From: JABWCQ01 sp964530625
GTDB lineage: Bacteria; Electryoneota; RPQS01
Reading direction: 5' to 3'
Length of the DNA stretch: 64,000 bases
Assembly (NCBI GenBank): GCA_964530625.1
Contig: CAZHAK010000007.1
Span: 1-64,000 of the forward strand
Positions 26,204-35,250 of the stretch are shown here, piece by piece (within the stretch, counting starts at the first letter, position 1; every line of letters starts with the position of its first letter). The translations under genes and the position numbers were made by a program. Below the pieces are notes generated by a model. It was given only the letters and a program-made list of their open reading frames with translations, made no database searches and had not been told where the DNA came from.

Positions 26204-28633
26204 CTATTTGGAGAGAAGGGTAAGTCCGTTATCAAAGAGAGCTTTTGTCGCGGCGTCCCAGAAACTGTCCGCTTCAAACGCGGACTCCTTTTCATTGTAG
26301 CGCCACGACGGAACTCCTGTCGTTTGAATGTCCGTTTTGCTCAGCAAGTATCCAGCGATAGCCTGCACCAGCGCGTCATCAGGATACTGTTGCAACGCCA
26401 CGATCGCGTGGTCGAGTGACTCTTCGTGTTTGCCGCTGAGTTTCGCCCACCAGGCACGGTGCGCTGCGATGCGCCCATTGGCTGGCTTCAACAATTCCGC
26501 TTCATCGATCTGTGATTTGGCGGCATCCAGCTCTCCGGTCAACAACAACAAGCGAGCGTAATCCAATCGCAATCCCACCACACCACTGCGGCGCTTCAGT
26601 GCGACCTGATAAACTGAGTCCGCACGTCCGATTTGTCCGGCCCACAGCAAAGCTTCCGCGTAGCCGCGGAGGGCATCGTCGTCCGTGCTTTGCTCGGCCA
26701 ATACCAACGTATAATTTACTACGGCTTGCTCAAACATGCCACAGGTAAATTGCCATCCCGCAATTTCCCGTATGAGCTGAGTTCTCTCGGAACTGCTTGT
26801 TTTTTTTAGCCCTGCTTCGAGTTTGGGCAGCAACTCACGATATTTCCCATCTGAGAAGGCTCTTGAACTCGCCCATTGCCCGTACGAGGCCGCCTTATCC
26901 GGGTAGGACTGCACCAGCCGCTCGGCGTAGGCCTGTGATAAGCTGTCTTGGTCCCTATAAGAGGAAATTCGCGCCAATGCCCGCAAGACCACCTCCGAGT
27001 TCGCGTCGCGGGCTTCAGCTTGCCGAGCGAATTCCATCGCTTGATCCAGCTTGCCTAACTCCACTTCATTATCCGCCGCATTCACGAAAGCCACAGGATA
27101 GCAAGCATCCACGTTAGGAGCAGACATATAATGCTCAAGCAACTCAACCAACTTCGGGTCGAGTTTGTGCAGCCGCTCTTTCGTGATCTCGCGTGTGTCG
27201 TACTCGTTGCGTCGCGGAGAAAAATACGAGTTCATGCCTTCCGCAAAATACTCCCAGACACTCGATCCCTGATAGCGGCTGACAAAAATTTCTTCATCCG
27301 CCGCGTCTTTCGCGCTCGCCTCGCGATAAAGATCCTCAATCATCGTCCAGTCCTCTGGCGGATACACACCGTGCACCTGATGTGTCAGCTCGTGCAAGAC
27401 CGTGTTGTACTTGTTGTAAATTGAGCGTTCCACGTCTTCAATTCCTGTCACGGTCGTATAGCCGCCGCACCCGCGCACGTCATCCCACAATCGCGAGTCA
27501 TAGCTGATCCGCTGATCAGCGATGGTTTCAAGTCCCGGACACTCTGAAAGCTTTTCGTGAAGCGGTTTAATATAGTGATGACTGGCGCTGGCCACGAGTA
27601 CAGGAAGGTAATCCTTCCACGGCTCAACCGAAATCGCCACTTGCTTCTTGTGCCGGGCTGAAAGCGACTCCCAATTGAGAACATACTTTTCAATCATTGG
27701 AATCTCAGGAAACTCTTTGGCGTCGAAGGCCGCCTGATCCGCGTCCCGATAGAGATTCTCGCGCAGGCGCAGCTGCTCCAAGCATTTCGCGACGCCGTTA
27801 TGCGCGCGCCCGTAATCCGGGACATATTTCAGCGCCTCAAAGAAATGCTCCATTGCGGCACCGTACTCGCCGTGCATCCATTCCTCGGATCCGTCTATCA
27901 CAAAGTCCCGCGCGCATATTTCGCTTCCGTCGCACTTCAAGTACTTGTTAGATGACTCAAGTTCCGTGTAGTTCTTTCGCGCGTATCCGTTTCCCAAATA
28001 ATAATGGCCGTATTCATGGTACTTGTTCCAGCGCAAGACCTCTTCAAACAAGTCCATGGACTCACTGGTCTCACCGAGTCGCTGCTTGCAGAGCGCCGCC
28101 TGGAAGATCATCTCGTCAGACAGCAATTCCTGCGTCCACGCGCGCTCAAGAAGTTCCATCGCGTCTTCGTAGCGCTGCTTCTTCTGAAACACTCGGGCAA
28201 GTCCGATGCTGCCCCAGCGTTGCGAAATCGGATCACGAAACGCCAGCGCTGTCTGAAACATCAGCTCCGCGCGCTCCATGTTAAGCTGCGCGAAGGCAAG
28301 CTCGCCTTGTACTATCGCACTCCAGTCGCCTGTCCTGACCACCCACTTTTCAAGCGCGGGAAAATTCTCGGTCAATAAGAACCAGGACAATACACTTTCA
28401 AAGGCATCGCCGTCGCCACTCAGCTCTTGCAACTCAGTTAAGCCCGGCTTGAACTCTGCAAAACGATACTCGCGCAGAGCTTTGGCGGAAGCAGCCGCGA
28501 AGGATTGCGTCTTGGGCATATTCTTTTCAGAGAACCGCCACTCCCGAATATCCGCCGCTTTCTTCACCAGCTTCGATTCTGCCAGTACAATCATAGGCAA
28601 GACAGCCAACACCAACAGTACATTACGCCACAT
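26204..28633 (-). CDS. Exported TPR protein with gluzincin-type metallopeptidase motif
   Basis: I start this gene at the ATG at 28633 (MWRNVLLVLAVLPMIVLAES, a signal peptide), because GGAGG lies 6 bp upstream; this overlaps the ABC ATPase stop by 11 bp. The product has about 809 residues. The N-terminal half is tetratricopeptide-like helices (ALAFRDPISQRWGSIGLARV...). A zinc-protease motif HELTHQVH lies at about residue 414, with a likely third ligand Glu about 47 residues on in VWEYFAEGMNSYFSP. The C-terminal 300 residues are again TPR-like. The periplasmic location and coupling to the ABC ATPase suggest work on, or scaffolding of, the ABC-linked envelope pathway upstream. Substrate unknown; no close named family is recognised. 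Confidence 0.82.
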   Translation of the reverse strand: MWRNVLLVLAVLPMIVLAESKLVKKAADIREWRFSEKNMPKTQSFAAASAKALREYRFAEFKPGLTELQELSGDGDAFESVLSWFLLTENFPALEKWVVRTGDWSAIVQGELAFAQLNMERAELMFQTALAFRDPISQRWGSIGLARVFQKKQRYEDAMELLERAWTQELLSDEMIFQAALCKQRLGETSESMDLFEEVLRWNKYHEYGHYYLGNGYARKNYTELESSNKYLKCDGSEICARDFVIDGSEEWMHGEYGAAMEHFFEALKYVPDYGRAHNGVAKCLEQLRLRENLYRDADQAAFDAKEFPEIPMIEKYVLNWESLSARHKKQVAISVEPWKDYLPVLVASASHHYIKPLHEKLSECPGLETIADQRISYDSRLWDDVRGCGGYTTVTGIEDVERSIYNKYNTVLHELTHQVHGVYPPEDWTMIEDLYREASAKDAADEEIFVSRYQGSSVWEYFAEGMNSYFSPRRNEYDTREITKERLHKLDPKLVELLEHYMSAPNVDACYPVAFVNAADNEVELGKLDQAMEFARQAEARDANSEVVLRALARISSYRDQDSLSQAYAERLVQSYPDKAASYGQWASSRAFSDGKYRELLPKLEAGLKKTSSSERTQLIREIAGWQFTCGMFEQAVVNYTLVLAEQSTDDDALRGYAEALLWAGQIGRADSVYQVALKRRSGVVGLRLDYARLLLLTGELDAAKSQIDEAELLKPANGRIAAHRAWWAKLSGKHEESLDHAIVALQQYPDDALVQAIAGYLLSKTDIQTTGVPSWRYNEKESAFEADSFWDAATKALFDNGLTLLSK

Positions 28634-29315
28634 GTTTATCCTCCGCGATTCTGCCGTCAACCATCGTCACAATTCGCCTGGCGATACTCATCACCTTCGG
28701 GTCGTGAGTGGAAAAAACAAAAGTCGTTTCGTGTGTGCGATTCATTTCAAGCATCAATTCCAGCACGGCCATTCCCGTGTCATGATCTAAATTCGCTGTA
28801 GGCTCGTCGGCCAAAACCAGATTCGGATTGGTGATCAGCGCTCGCGCCACGGCTACACGCTGGCGTTGCCCGCCTGAAAGTTCATCGGGACGATGATGCC
28901 CGTACTCCGACAGTCCAACCTCTTCAACTAAGTCGTTGACTCGCCTGTCAATCTCGGCTTTTGGCACGCGCTGTAGTTCAAGCGGCAAACCGACATTCTC
29001 TTTAACATTAAACACCGGCAGCAAATTGAAACTCTGAAAAATAAAACCAATGCGGTCACGTCTGAGCAGCGTCGTTTCTTTGTCATTCAGTTCAGCCGGA
29101 TCGTACTCGCCGAACATGGTCACCTTACCCGACGTCGGTACATCCAGGCAGCCGATCATATTCAACAGCGTCGTCTTGCCGCTGCCCGACGGCCCGACGA
29201 TACACAAAAATTCACCCGCACCCACGCGCAGGCCAACGTCCACCAAGGCATGAACGATGTGCGCGCCAAGTTGATAGTCTTTGCAAATCTTTTCGGTCAC
29301 AATAATGTCTGGCAT
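28623..29315 (-). CDS. ABC transporter ATP-binding protein (LolD/MacB type)
   Basis: A complete 230-residue ATPase of the Lol/MacB/FtsE group: Walker A GPSGSGKTT at about residue 40, Q-loop FIFQSFNLLPVFNVKENV near 92, signature LSGGQRQRVAVARAL near 143, Walker B NLVLADEPTANLD near 163 and H-loop FSTHDPKV near 200. The ATPases of this group power mechanotransmission through FtsX-like permeases rather than classic transport channels. Two such permeases are encoded upstream in the same transcription unit (31257 and 32504), separated by a LolA-like and a barrel gene. The 3' end overlaps the TPR metallopeptidase gene by 11 bp. Confidence 0.93.
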   Translation of the reverse strand: MPDIIVTEKICKDYQLGAHIVHALVDVGLRVGAGEFLCIVGPSGSGKTTLLNMIGCLDVPTSGKVTMFGEYDPAELNDKETTLLRRDRIGFIFQSFNLLPVFNVKENVGLPLELQRVPKAEIDRRVNDLVEEVGLSEYGHHRPDELSGGQRQRVAVARALITNPNLVLADEPTANLDHDTGMAVLELMLEMNRTHETTFVFSTHDPKVMSIARRIVTMVDGRIAEDKHVA

Positions 29316-29323
29316 ATAAAACT

Positions 29324-30541
29324 TTAGAAGTAAATGACGAACCGCAAATCCGTTGCGTAGTATGCGGGCAATACGGGCAACTCACTTGAGGGCGAGCCAG
29401 CCGCGAAAGAGAAGCCTGCGGAAATATCCACGTCAGGATAGCCCATGAACGTAATCAAGGGATATCCGTACAACGTTTGATCTGCCGGCTCAAAGATAAG
29501 ATTTCCCCCGACTGTCCAAAGATTTCGCCAATTGTAAACTCCGCTTGTGGCGACGTACCACTGATGAAGCTCTTGCGTGGGTCTTGTCAATAGCAGCAAA
29601 TTCGCGTAGTCAACGATTGCCGCCGGATTCGGTTGTCTGGTGCGGAGCTCGTTCGCGTCGCTCTTAAACCTTGCAAGATAGTCCGCAAACTCAGAATCAT
29701 CGAGCCCCCAACCGGTGTAATAAATCTCTGCATACACGCTGGAATTGCCGAATAGCTTGCTGCCGCCCAGCACCGCGCGCGGTATCCATGTTCTGTTCTG
29801 CTCAAGCACCATATAGTGACGAAGCGTCGAATTCTCCATTGCAAGCCACGCCCCTTCGCCATAGACCACCAGCGGCCCGGCGTCCCACGAAAATGCGCCC
29901 GCGATATTCGTCTCATCGTCAAAGTTGTGTGTCGCCGTCGCGTAAAGATCAACGGTTCCCACAAGTTTGAACAATCGTGCTCCCGCCATTCTGCGCGTGC
30001 CGTCCAGCGTCGGAATCTCAATCAGGTCATCGCCGCGATCCGGTGAATAGAGCAACGACATCGAGAACCACGGCAACGTCGCGTCCATTCTTGCTAGATA
30101 AACTCCTTCAAGGTAGCGCGTCGGATCAAGCGGATTCGCGTTGCGCTGCAAATTGTCCGATGGAGTATAGGTCAATCCCGTACCCCAGCGCGCGCGCTGT
30201 TTGCCCATCAGGAATGTCACTCGATGCGACGGATTCAAATAGCCATAACCCTGATCCAACACCCAATCAAAATTCTCTGCTGAATCCGGCTGATGCACAA
30301 ACTGAAAACGCGGTTCAATCCGGTATCCGGCCCGCCGCTGATGCGATCCCTTTACGGATACGCGCAACTCATGCAAATAATTCTCGCGCCAAGTTCCTGT
30401 CGCAGGCGGGTAAAGCCACACCGCTCCCCGATCTGGCCCGGTGAAGACAGCATTGTTCTCCAGTCGAAACGTGGTCTGCGGTTGCGCAAACGCAATCGAG
30501 AACAAAAGAAAGAAACTACTTGCCCAAGCGAGTCGGATCAA
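29324..30541 (-). CDS. Outer-membrane beta-barrel protein
   Basis: The 405-residue exported protein has a signal peptide (MIRLAWASSFFLLFSIAFAQ), then amphipathic strands rich in aromatic ends such as YRIEPRFQFVHQ, YGYLNPSHRVTFLMGKQRARWGTGL and LVVYGEGAWLAME. A terminal phenylalanine (FVIYF) acts as a typical insertion signal for the barrel assembly machinery. The start is TTG at 30541, which overlaps the preceding LolA-like gene by 26 bp; no better start is seen. It sits between a LolA-like carrier and a LolD-like ATPase and is therefore a candidate outer-membrane exit or acceptor for this system. It is porin-like in overall appearance, but I cannot assign a named family. Confidence 0.8.
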   Translation of the reverse strand: MIRLAWASSFFLLFSIAFAQPQTTFRLENNAVFTGPDRGAVWLYPPATGTWRENYLHELRVSVKGSHQRRAGYRIEPRFQFVHQPDSAENFDWVLDQGYGYLNPSHRVTFLMGKQRARWGTGLTYTPSDNLQRNANPLDPTRYLEGVYLARMDATLPWFSMSLLYSPDRGDDLIEIPTLDGTRRMAGARLFKLVGTVDLYATATHNFDDETNIAGAFSWDAGPLVVYGEGAWLAMENSTLRHYMVLEQNRTWIPRAVLGGSKLFGNSSVYAEIYYTGWGLDDSEFADYLARFKSDANELRTRQPNPAAIVDYANLLLLTRPTQELHQWYVATSGVYNWRNLWTVGGNLIFEPADQTLYGYPLITFMGYPDVDISAGFSFAAGSPSSELPVLPAYYATDLRFVIYF

Positions 30542-31256
30542 AAGTGGACTCCGGAACTCCGTCGCGCTCTTTCAGCGACACAATTGTTACTCTGGTGTAA
30601 GCGCCCTCTTCCAAGAAATCATACATCGTCATAACCGAAGGCCGCTCCCGCCCCGCCAAGATTGCCGTTTCGTCGATGACTTCCTGCTTCAGCGCCTTAC
30701 CCGTCAATCCGTAAAACGTGATCGTGTCGGGAATCGCGGACGCGCTGTCCAAACCGCACTCCATTTTTGCGTAGGCCACGCTGCGTGTCTTGGCGGTCAG
30801 TTCCACAAAATAATGAACGCGACCGTCGCGGACGGTGCGTTCGACGACCTTTGCCCAGTAGTCATCGGCAAGCGTCGAGTTCATCACGTCTTCATTCGAA
30901 AACACACTCCCCATGAAGCTGGCTTTGCGCGTAAGCTTCACAGGCCGCGAAACGTCCGGCACATAAAACCATAAATTATCGCCGTTCAACAAAATTTGTT
31001 TGTCGCGCTCGCGCGGTGGGTCGGTCACGGTCATCAGAGATTTGTCTTCACCGACACCGACAATATCATATGTATAATGAAGCAAGTCGCGGCCCGGGCG
31101 GCTCGTTTCCATTTGAATCGTCATTTCGTATGCGCCCGGAAAGCGCGCGTCGTCCAATCGCTGCAACAGAGCTTGCGCGACAGAATCACTCGCCTCCTGT
31201 GCACGGGCAATCGTTGAAACAACGATCAGAACACCAACAAGCAGAGATCTAAACAT
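30516..31256 (-). CDS. LolA-like outer-membrane lipoprotein-sorting protein
   Basis: The 246-residue periplasmic protein has a signal peptide (MFRSLLVGVLIVVSTIARAQ). The body matches the LolA-like group often listed as 'outer membrane lipoprotein-sorting protein': LLHYTYDIVGVGEDKSLMTV, DKQILLNGDNLWFYVPDVSR, FMGSVFSNEDVMNSTLADDY and a closing YDFLEEGAYTRVTIVSL. This fold is a half-barrel with a hydrophobic cavity for acyl chains. Members of this group usually sit beside FtsX-type permeases, as here: the stop codon of the permease at 31257 abuts this start with no gap. Probable role: shuttle for a lipid or lipoprotein between the permease complex and the outer membrane. Confidence 0.85.
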   Translation of the reverse strand: MFRSLLVGVLIVVSTIARAQEASDSVAQALLQRLDDARFPGAYEMTIQMETSRPGRDLLHYTYDIVGVGEDKSLMTVTDPPRERDKQILLNGDNLWFYVPDVSRPVKLTRKASFMGSVFSNEDVMNSTLADDYWAKVVERTVRDGRVHYFVELTAKTRSVAYAKMECGLDSASAIPDTITFYGLTGKALKQEVIDETAILAGRERPSVMTMYDFLEEGAYTRVTIVSLKERDGVPESTFDPTRLGK

Positions 31257-32507
31257 CTATCTAACTCCTTTTGCAAGCGCAGCCGTAACGGGAACTCTCG
31301 ACGCACGACGCGCCGGCAACACGGATCCCGCCCACGAGCTGAAAATGGCAAGCGCCGCCCCAATCAGCCAATCAACGGCCCGCGACTGAGCAAAGTACGT
31401 GTCCGCTAACGGCATCGAAATCGCTTCAATTGCCTCTTTCGGCAGGCTGATGCCGTGCACGTTCATGAACCACGCAAAAAGGCCCCCGATTACCGAACCA
31501 ATCACAATGCCAAAAAATCCCACCGTGATGCCTTCAGCCAAGAACATTGTACGGATTTGCTTCTTCTCCATTCCCAGTGCGCGCAAAGCTCCTATTTCAC
31601 CCGTGCGTTCAAACACCGAGACGGTCATCGTATTCGAAATGCCAAACACTGCAAGTGTCACGAGAATCCAGCCGATGATAGCATAAGAGACCATGTCAGC
31701 TTTCACCGCCGCCACAATGTCGCGTGCGACTTCGTACCACGTTTCCACAATAAGTTTGTCGCTCGTCGCGCGTGTCACAACTGCCGCCACTTCATCGCGA
31801 ACACTTGGCACGACGCGCAGGTTCGTGGTGCGAATAACAATCTCGGTGACCTCGTCCCGCATGTCAAGCAGCTCCGAGACAAACGGCAAGGGAGCGTAGA
31901 CCGCTCCTCTGTCCGCGATGCCAAAACCGCTGTCAAAAATCCCAATTACTTCCGCATCCACCAGATTGTTCGCGCGATCCTGAGTCTGCGCAAACAACAA
32001 GAGTGAGCTGCCTACTTCCGCGCCGAGCAGTTCCGCCAACCGATCACCGATCAGGATGCCATTCGTCAAATCACTAAGCCTGCTGCCTTCCTTAACTCCG
32101 GAAAGAATCACGCCGACCTTTTCCTCTGCCGACGGAACGACGCCATAGAGCACGACTGTAGCGCGTTCACGTCCATTCGACAAAATCGCGGACGTCAAAA
32201 TCCTCGGACTCGAGGCAATGACATCAGGCAATGTGTCCGTGGCAAGTGTGACTGCGCTGGCGTTATGAATCGTCAGGTCAAGCGGCAGCCTGCGCTTCTC
32301 GTCTGCGTAACCATCCGCGTGAATCTGAATGTGTCCGGTGCGCAAATCCACGGTCTTCTCAATCGTGATCAAGTAGAAACCGCGCAGCACACCGATCAGC
32401 AGAATCAACATGCCTGTATTGACACCAAGCGCCAGCACATTGAACAGCGAGCGCCGCCGTTGTTTCATGACATTGCGAAAACCCAGTCTAAACCAGAGCA
32501 AGTTCAT
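31257..32507 (-). CDS. FtsX-like ABC permease 2 (LolE/MacB type)
   Basis: I start this gene at the ATG at 32507 (MNLLWFRLGFRNVMKQRRRS), which overlaps the stop of the preceding permease gene by 4 bp (ATGA). The longer reading frame has an unlikely hydrophilic extension. About 416 residues: one transmembrane helix near the N-terminus (LFNVLALGVNTGMLILLIGVL), a large periplasmic domain of about 230 residues, then three C-terminal helices, including AIIGWILVTLAVFGISNTM. The cytoplasmic loop GEIGALRALGMEKKQIRTMF is the conserved ATPase-contact loop of the FtsX/MacB fold. It forms a likely heterodimer with the gene at 32504 and is energised by the ATPase at 28623. Confidence 0.9.
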   Translation of the reverse strand: MNLLWFRLGFRNVMKQRRRSLFNVLALGVNTGMLILLIGVLRGFYLITIEKTVDLRTGHIQIHADGYADEKRRLPLDLTIHNASAVTLATDTLPDVIASSPRILTSAILSNGRERATVVLYGVVPSAEEKVGVILSGVKEGSRLSDLTNGILIGDRLAELLGAEVGSSLLLFAQTQDRANNLVDAEVIGIFDSGFGIADRGAVYAPLPFVSELLDMRDEVTEIVIRTTNLRVVPSVRDEVAAVVTRATSDKLIVETWYEVARDIVAAVKADMVSYAIIGWILVTLAVFGISNTMTVSVFERTGEIGALRALGMEKKQIRTMFLAEGITVGFFGIVIGSVIGGLFAWFMNVHGISLPKEAIEAISMPLADTYFAQSRAVDWLIGAALAIFSSWAGSVLPARRASRVPVTAALAKGVR

Positions 32508-33721
32508 CCCAGCTCCCGCAATATTTCCACGGGCTGTTTCTTGGATGCCCAGTAGGCAGGATACAGAGACGCGAAAATCGAAATCAACATTCCCAGCAAC
32601 GCAATCTTGATCGTTGTTTCCGGAACAAAGGTAAACCAAATTAAGCTGTCAATGCCTTCAAGTCCCTGCATCGCTTCACCCAAATCAATCGGGTGCGCGT
32701 AAAAGTAAAACGTGATCGGCAGCGAAAAAATCAATCCGACTATCGTGCCGATCAAGCCCAGCACCGCGCCTTGAAAGAGCACAATCTTGATCAACTGCCT
32801 CGGCAATAGCCCCACCGCTCGCAATGTCCCGAATTCGCGCAGCCGTTCGAGCACGCTAATCAAGAATGTATTGATCATACCAAGCGAAGCAACAACCAAG
32901 ATGATCAACGTGATAACCCAAATTCCAATTTCAGAGACATCAAGCAATTGAATCAGCGCCGCCTGATCTTCTTTCCAGGACGTTACCTGATAGCGGTCGG
33001 CAAACTGCGACTTCACAACGGGCAAGACGTCATCAAGAGCTTCAAGAGACTCAAGTTCGAGCGTTACACTCGTCACTCGGTTTTCCAGCGCAACCAAACG
33101 CTGCACGGTGTTAAGCTCGCCAATTACAAGCGTCGCATCTTCATCTTCATTCAAGCTGCGAAAGATACCGCGGACAACCGGTTCGACTGCTGACATCCCG
33201 CCATACACGTCGCTCGTCAGGAGAATAATCTTCTCACCTGCTTTGACGTCCAAAAGCTTTGCGGCGTTACTTCCGAGCATGACTTGATTCGACCCGTCCA
33301 AAAACTCGCCGTCAATCATCGCTCGCTCAAGCCTTCCCCAAATCGCTCGGGCAGCCTCTGGCGTCGTTGCGTTCAGCTGCATTTCGAGCGTGCGATCCGG
33401 TGAATTTGCCAGCGCGCCGAATCGAATCATCGGTCGCACCATACGAACCTTTGAAAGAGTGCTTAGGGACTCTTCGAGAGCTTTCGTCCACGGCATATTC
33501 GGCTCGAGCGGCAGGAGATCAATCTTCTTGTCATAACCCTGCGCCGCAAGACGAATATGCCCTGATTCGCGGACGGCCTGCTGTTGTACCTTGTCGCGAA
33601 ATCCGTCCACGTAACTTCCGCCGAATTGCAACAGAAAAACCGACACAGCCACGACAGCGATCACAGCCAGCGAACGCTTCCACATCTTTCTTATGTCGCG
33701 CATCGCGAAGCGAGTCAGCAT
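32504..33721 (-). CDS. FtsX-like ABC permease 1 (LolC/MacB type)
   Basis: The 405-residue permease has the same four-helix layout as its downstream neighbour: MLTRFAMRDIRKMWKRSLAV leading into the first helix, a periplasmic domain to about residue 270, then helices starting IGIWVITLIILVVASLGMIN. The conserved coupling loop LREFGTLRAVGLLPRQLIKIVL and a final helix (IALLGMLISIFASLYPAYWA) follow. The start codon overlaps the stop of the GT-C-like gene by one base (TGATG) and the stop overlaps the next permease by 4 bp, so translation of all three is coupled. Two different permeases plus a separate ATPase mirror LolC-LolD-LolE rather than MacB, in which all parts are fused. Confidence 0.9.
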   Translation of the reverse strand: MLTRFAMRDIRKMWKRSLAVIAVVAVSVFLLQFGGSYVDGFRDKVQQQAVRESGHIRLAAQGYDKKIDLLPLEPNMPWTKALEESLSTLSKVRMVRPMIRFGALANSPDRTLEMQLNATTPEAARAIWGRLERAMIDGEFLDGSNQVMLGSNAAKLLDVKAGEKIILLTSDVYGGMSAVEPVVRGIFRSLNEDEDATLVIGELNTVQRLVALENRVTSVTLELESLEALDDVLPVVKSQFADRYQVTSWKEDQAALIQLLDVSEIGIWVITLIILVVASLGMINTFLISVLERLREFGTLRAVGLLPRQLIKIVLFQGAVLGLIGTIVGLIFSLPITFYFYAHPIDLGEAMQGLEGIDSLIWFTFVPETTIKIALLGMLISIFASLYPAYWASKKQPVEILRELG

Positions 33722-35250
33722 CAGAACGATTTCTTCACAGAGTAAAGACGATACGGAGAGCGCAGCAGAATAGGATTCGCCAGAACTCCCAAGTCTTGCT
33801 TCAAGCTCTTGTCGTTCCAGTCCGCATTACGTTCATCGACAAGAATATGAGTACAGCGGTACTTTGAAAGCAGCAACCAGCGATCCGCCGTTTCCAGAGG
33901 ATCATTAAAAAAGCTGGTGGCGTCCGCGCGGCGCTGATTCACTTCTTCTTGAATCAATGGATTCCCTTTTGCCTGCGCCACAAGGCGCGCACCTGTGACC
34001 GCTGGCACACGCCAACCGACCGTATCCTCCACCATTACGATGGAGGACTTATCCAATCTGTTCCGAAGGATATTCAAATCCTGCCACGGCTCAAGAATAT
34101 CGCCGCTGGTTCTTTTATAATGCACGATGACCGGCGACCATTGCTTAACGATTTTGTGGGCACGATAGTAAATTCCCGGTATAAACACCGCCATGACGAG
34201 GAATAACACTATCAGGACATGTGTTTTGGATCGCTGAAAGAAGCCGCGTGTAAACAACCCGCTGTCCCAGAGGAACAACCCGATACACATATGCGCGAAA
34301 ATTGCTCCGTAAAATATAAATCTGCTGCCGATTTGCACACCCGCTAGCCAGCTTAACAGATAGATTGCCAATGAACAACCGAGCGCAATGACCAACTCCG
34401 GATACTTTCTGCGCACAGCGAAAAAAGCCGCGATCGGTAATCCAAGCAGGACGGGGCCAATCTTCATCACTTGCCCGTCAAACAATCGAACTTTGTACCA
34501 CGCTTCGGTTGAACCTCGAAACAAGAGCGTTGAATAGTCGAAATACGGCCACCACAACGATACAAGCAGCACTCCGACAGGAACAAGCTGCAAGAGCAGG
34601 GTTTTGCCAATGCTCACCCGAGCGACGGCCCACCCGAAGGCTGCCACAAACAAGAACAGCGCGGTTATCGGATGCGAGAGAAAGGCCAACAGCGACAACG
34701 CGATGTAGCCCGTCAATCGAGCTCGCGACCCGCTGACTAAGTAGTGATTGAGCTCCGCGAGCCCGTGAAAGCATATACCGTAGGCAAAAGTTCCGACAAG
34801 ACCTGGTAACGCGAAGAAGAACTCAGCCTGATATGCGTTCGCTTCGCCGTACCCTCGACCCCATCCAATGAGCATCACCGGAACAATCCACAGTATCGCG
34901 CGCGAATCAGTCGTCAGCGTCCTTATCACTCGTGCAAGCCCGGTAACAAACAAGAGTATATTGAGCAGGCCGGCAATCGCTACCGTCGTAAAGAGCGGGA
35001 GGTCAAACAGGCGGTCAATCACACCCCATACTATAGTGTACGGCGTGAATCTCGGCGAAGTTTCGCCCGGCAAATCGAGTAGCGGGTTGCGTGGATTCAG
35101 CGGCGAGTCTGATGCGGCTTCTATTGTTGCTGCCGTTTCCCAAATGTCCGCTTCCTCGCCCCAACGCGGCGCAATTGTATAAAGAAGCGCGACCACAAGG
35201 ATCGCGCCATACATAAAGCGCTGCCACGGCGCCGACTTTAGCCGATTCAT
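33721..35250 (-). CDS. Polytopic membrane protein, probable GT-C-fold glycosyltransferase
   Basis: The 509-residue inner-membrane protein has around ten hydrophobic helices, for example FMYGAILVVALLYTIA at the start and VLIVLFLVMAVFIPGIY near 355. A soluble C-terminal domain of about 130 residues ends RSPYRLYSVKKSF. The acidic segment after the first helix (PRWGEEADIWETAATI) fits the first-loop Asp/Glu of GT-C glycosyltransferases, which use polyprenyl-phosphate sugars. The gene directly upstream encodes a polyprenyl-phosphate-sugar-synthase-like GT2, and the two overlap by one base (TAATG), which supports this reading. The acceptor is unknown. The family assignment rests on topology and context rather than a named motif. 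Confidence 0.65.
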   Translation of the reverse strand: MNRLKSAPWQRFMYGAILVVALLYTIAPRWGEEADIWETAATIEAASDSPLNPRNPLLDLPGETSPRFTPYTIVWGVIDRLFDLPLFTTVAIAGLLNILLFVTGLARVIRTLTTDSRAILWIVPVMLIGWGRGYGEANAYQAEFFFALPGLVGTFAYGICFHGLAELNHYLVSGSRARLTGYIALSLLAFLSHPITALFLFVAAFGWAVARVSIGKTLLLQLVPVGVLLVSLWWPYFDYSTLLFRGSTEAWYKVRLFDGQVMKIGPVLLGLPIAAFFAVRRKYPELVIALGCSLAIYLLSWLAGVQIGSRFIFYGAIFAHMCIGLFLWDSGLFTRGFFQRSKTHVLIVLFLVMAVFIPGIYYRAHKIVKQWSPVIVHYKRTSGDILEPWQDLNILRNRLDKSSIVMVEDTVGWRVPAVTGARLVAQAKGNPLIQEEVNQRRADATSFFNDPLETADRWLLLSKYRCTHILVDERNADWNDKSLKQDLGVLANPILLRSPYRLYSVKKSF

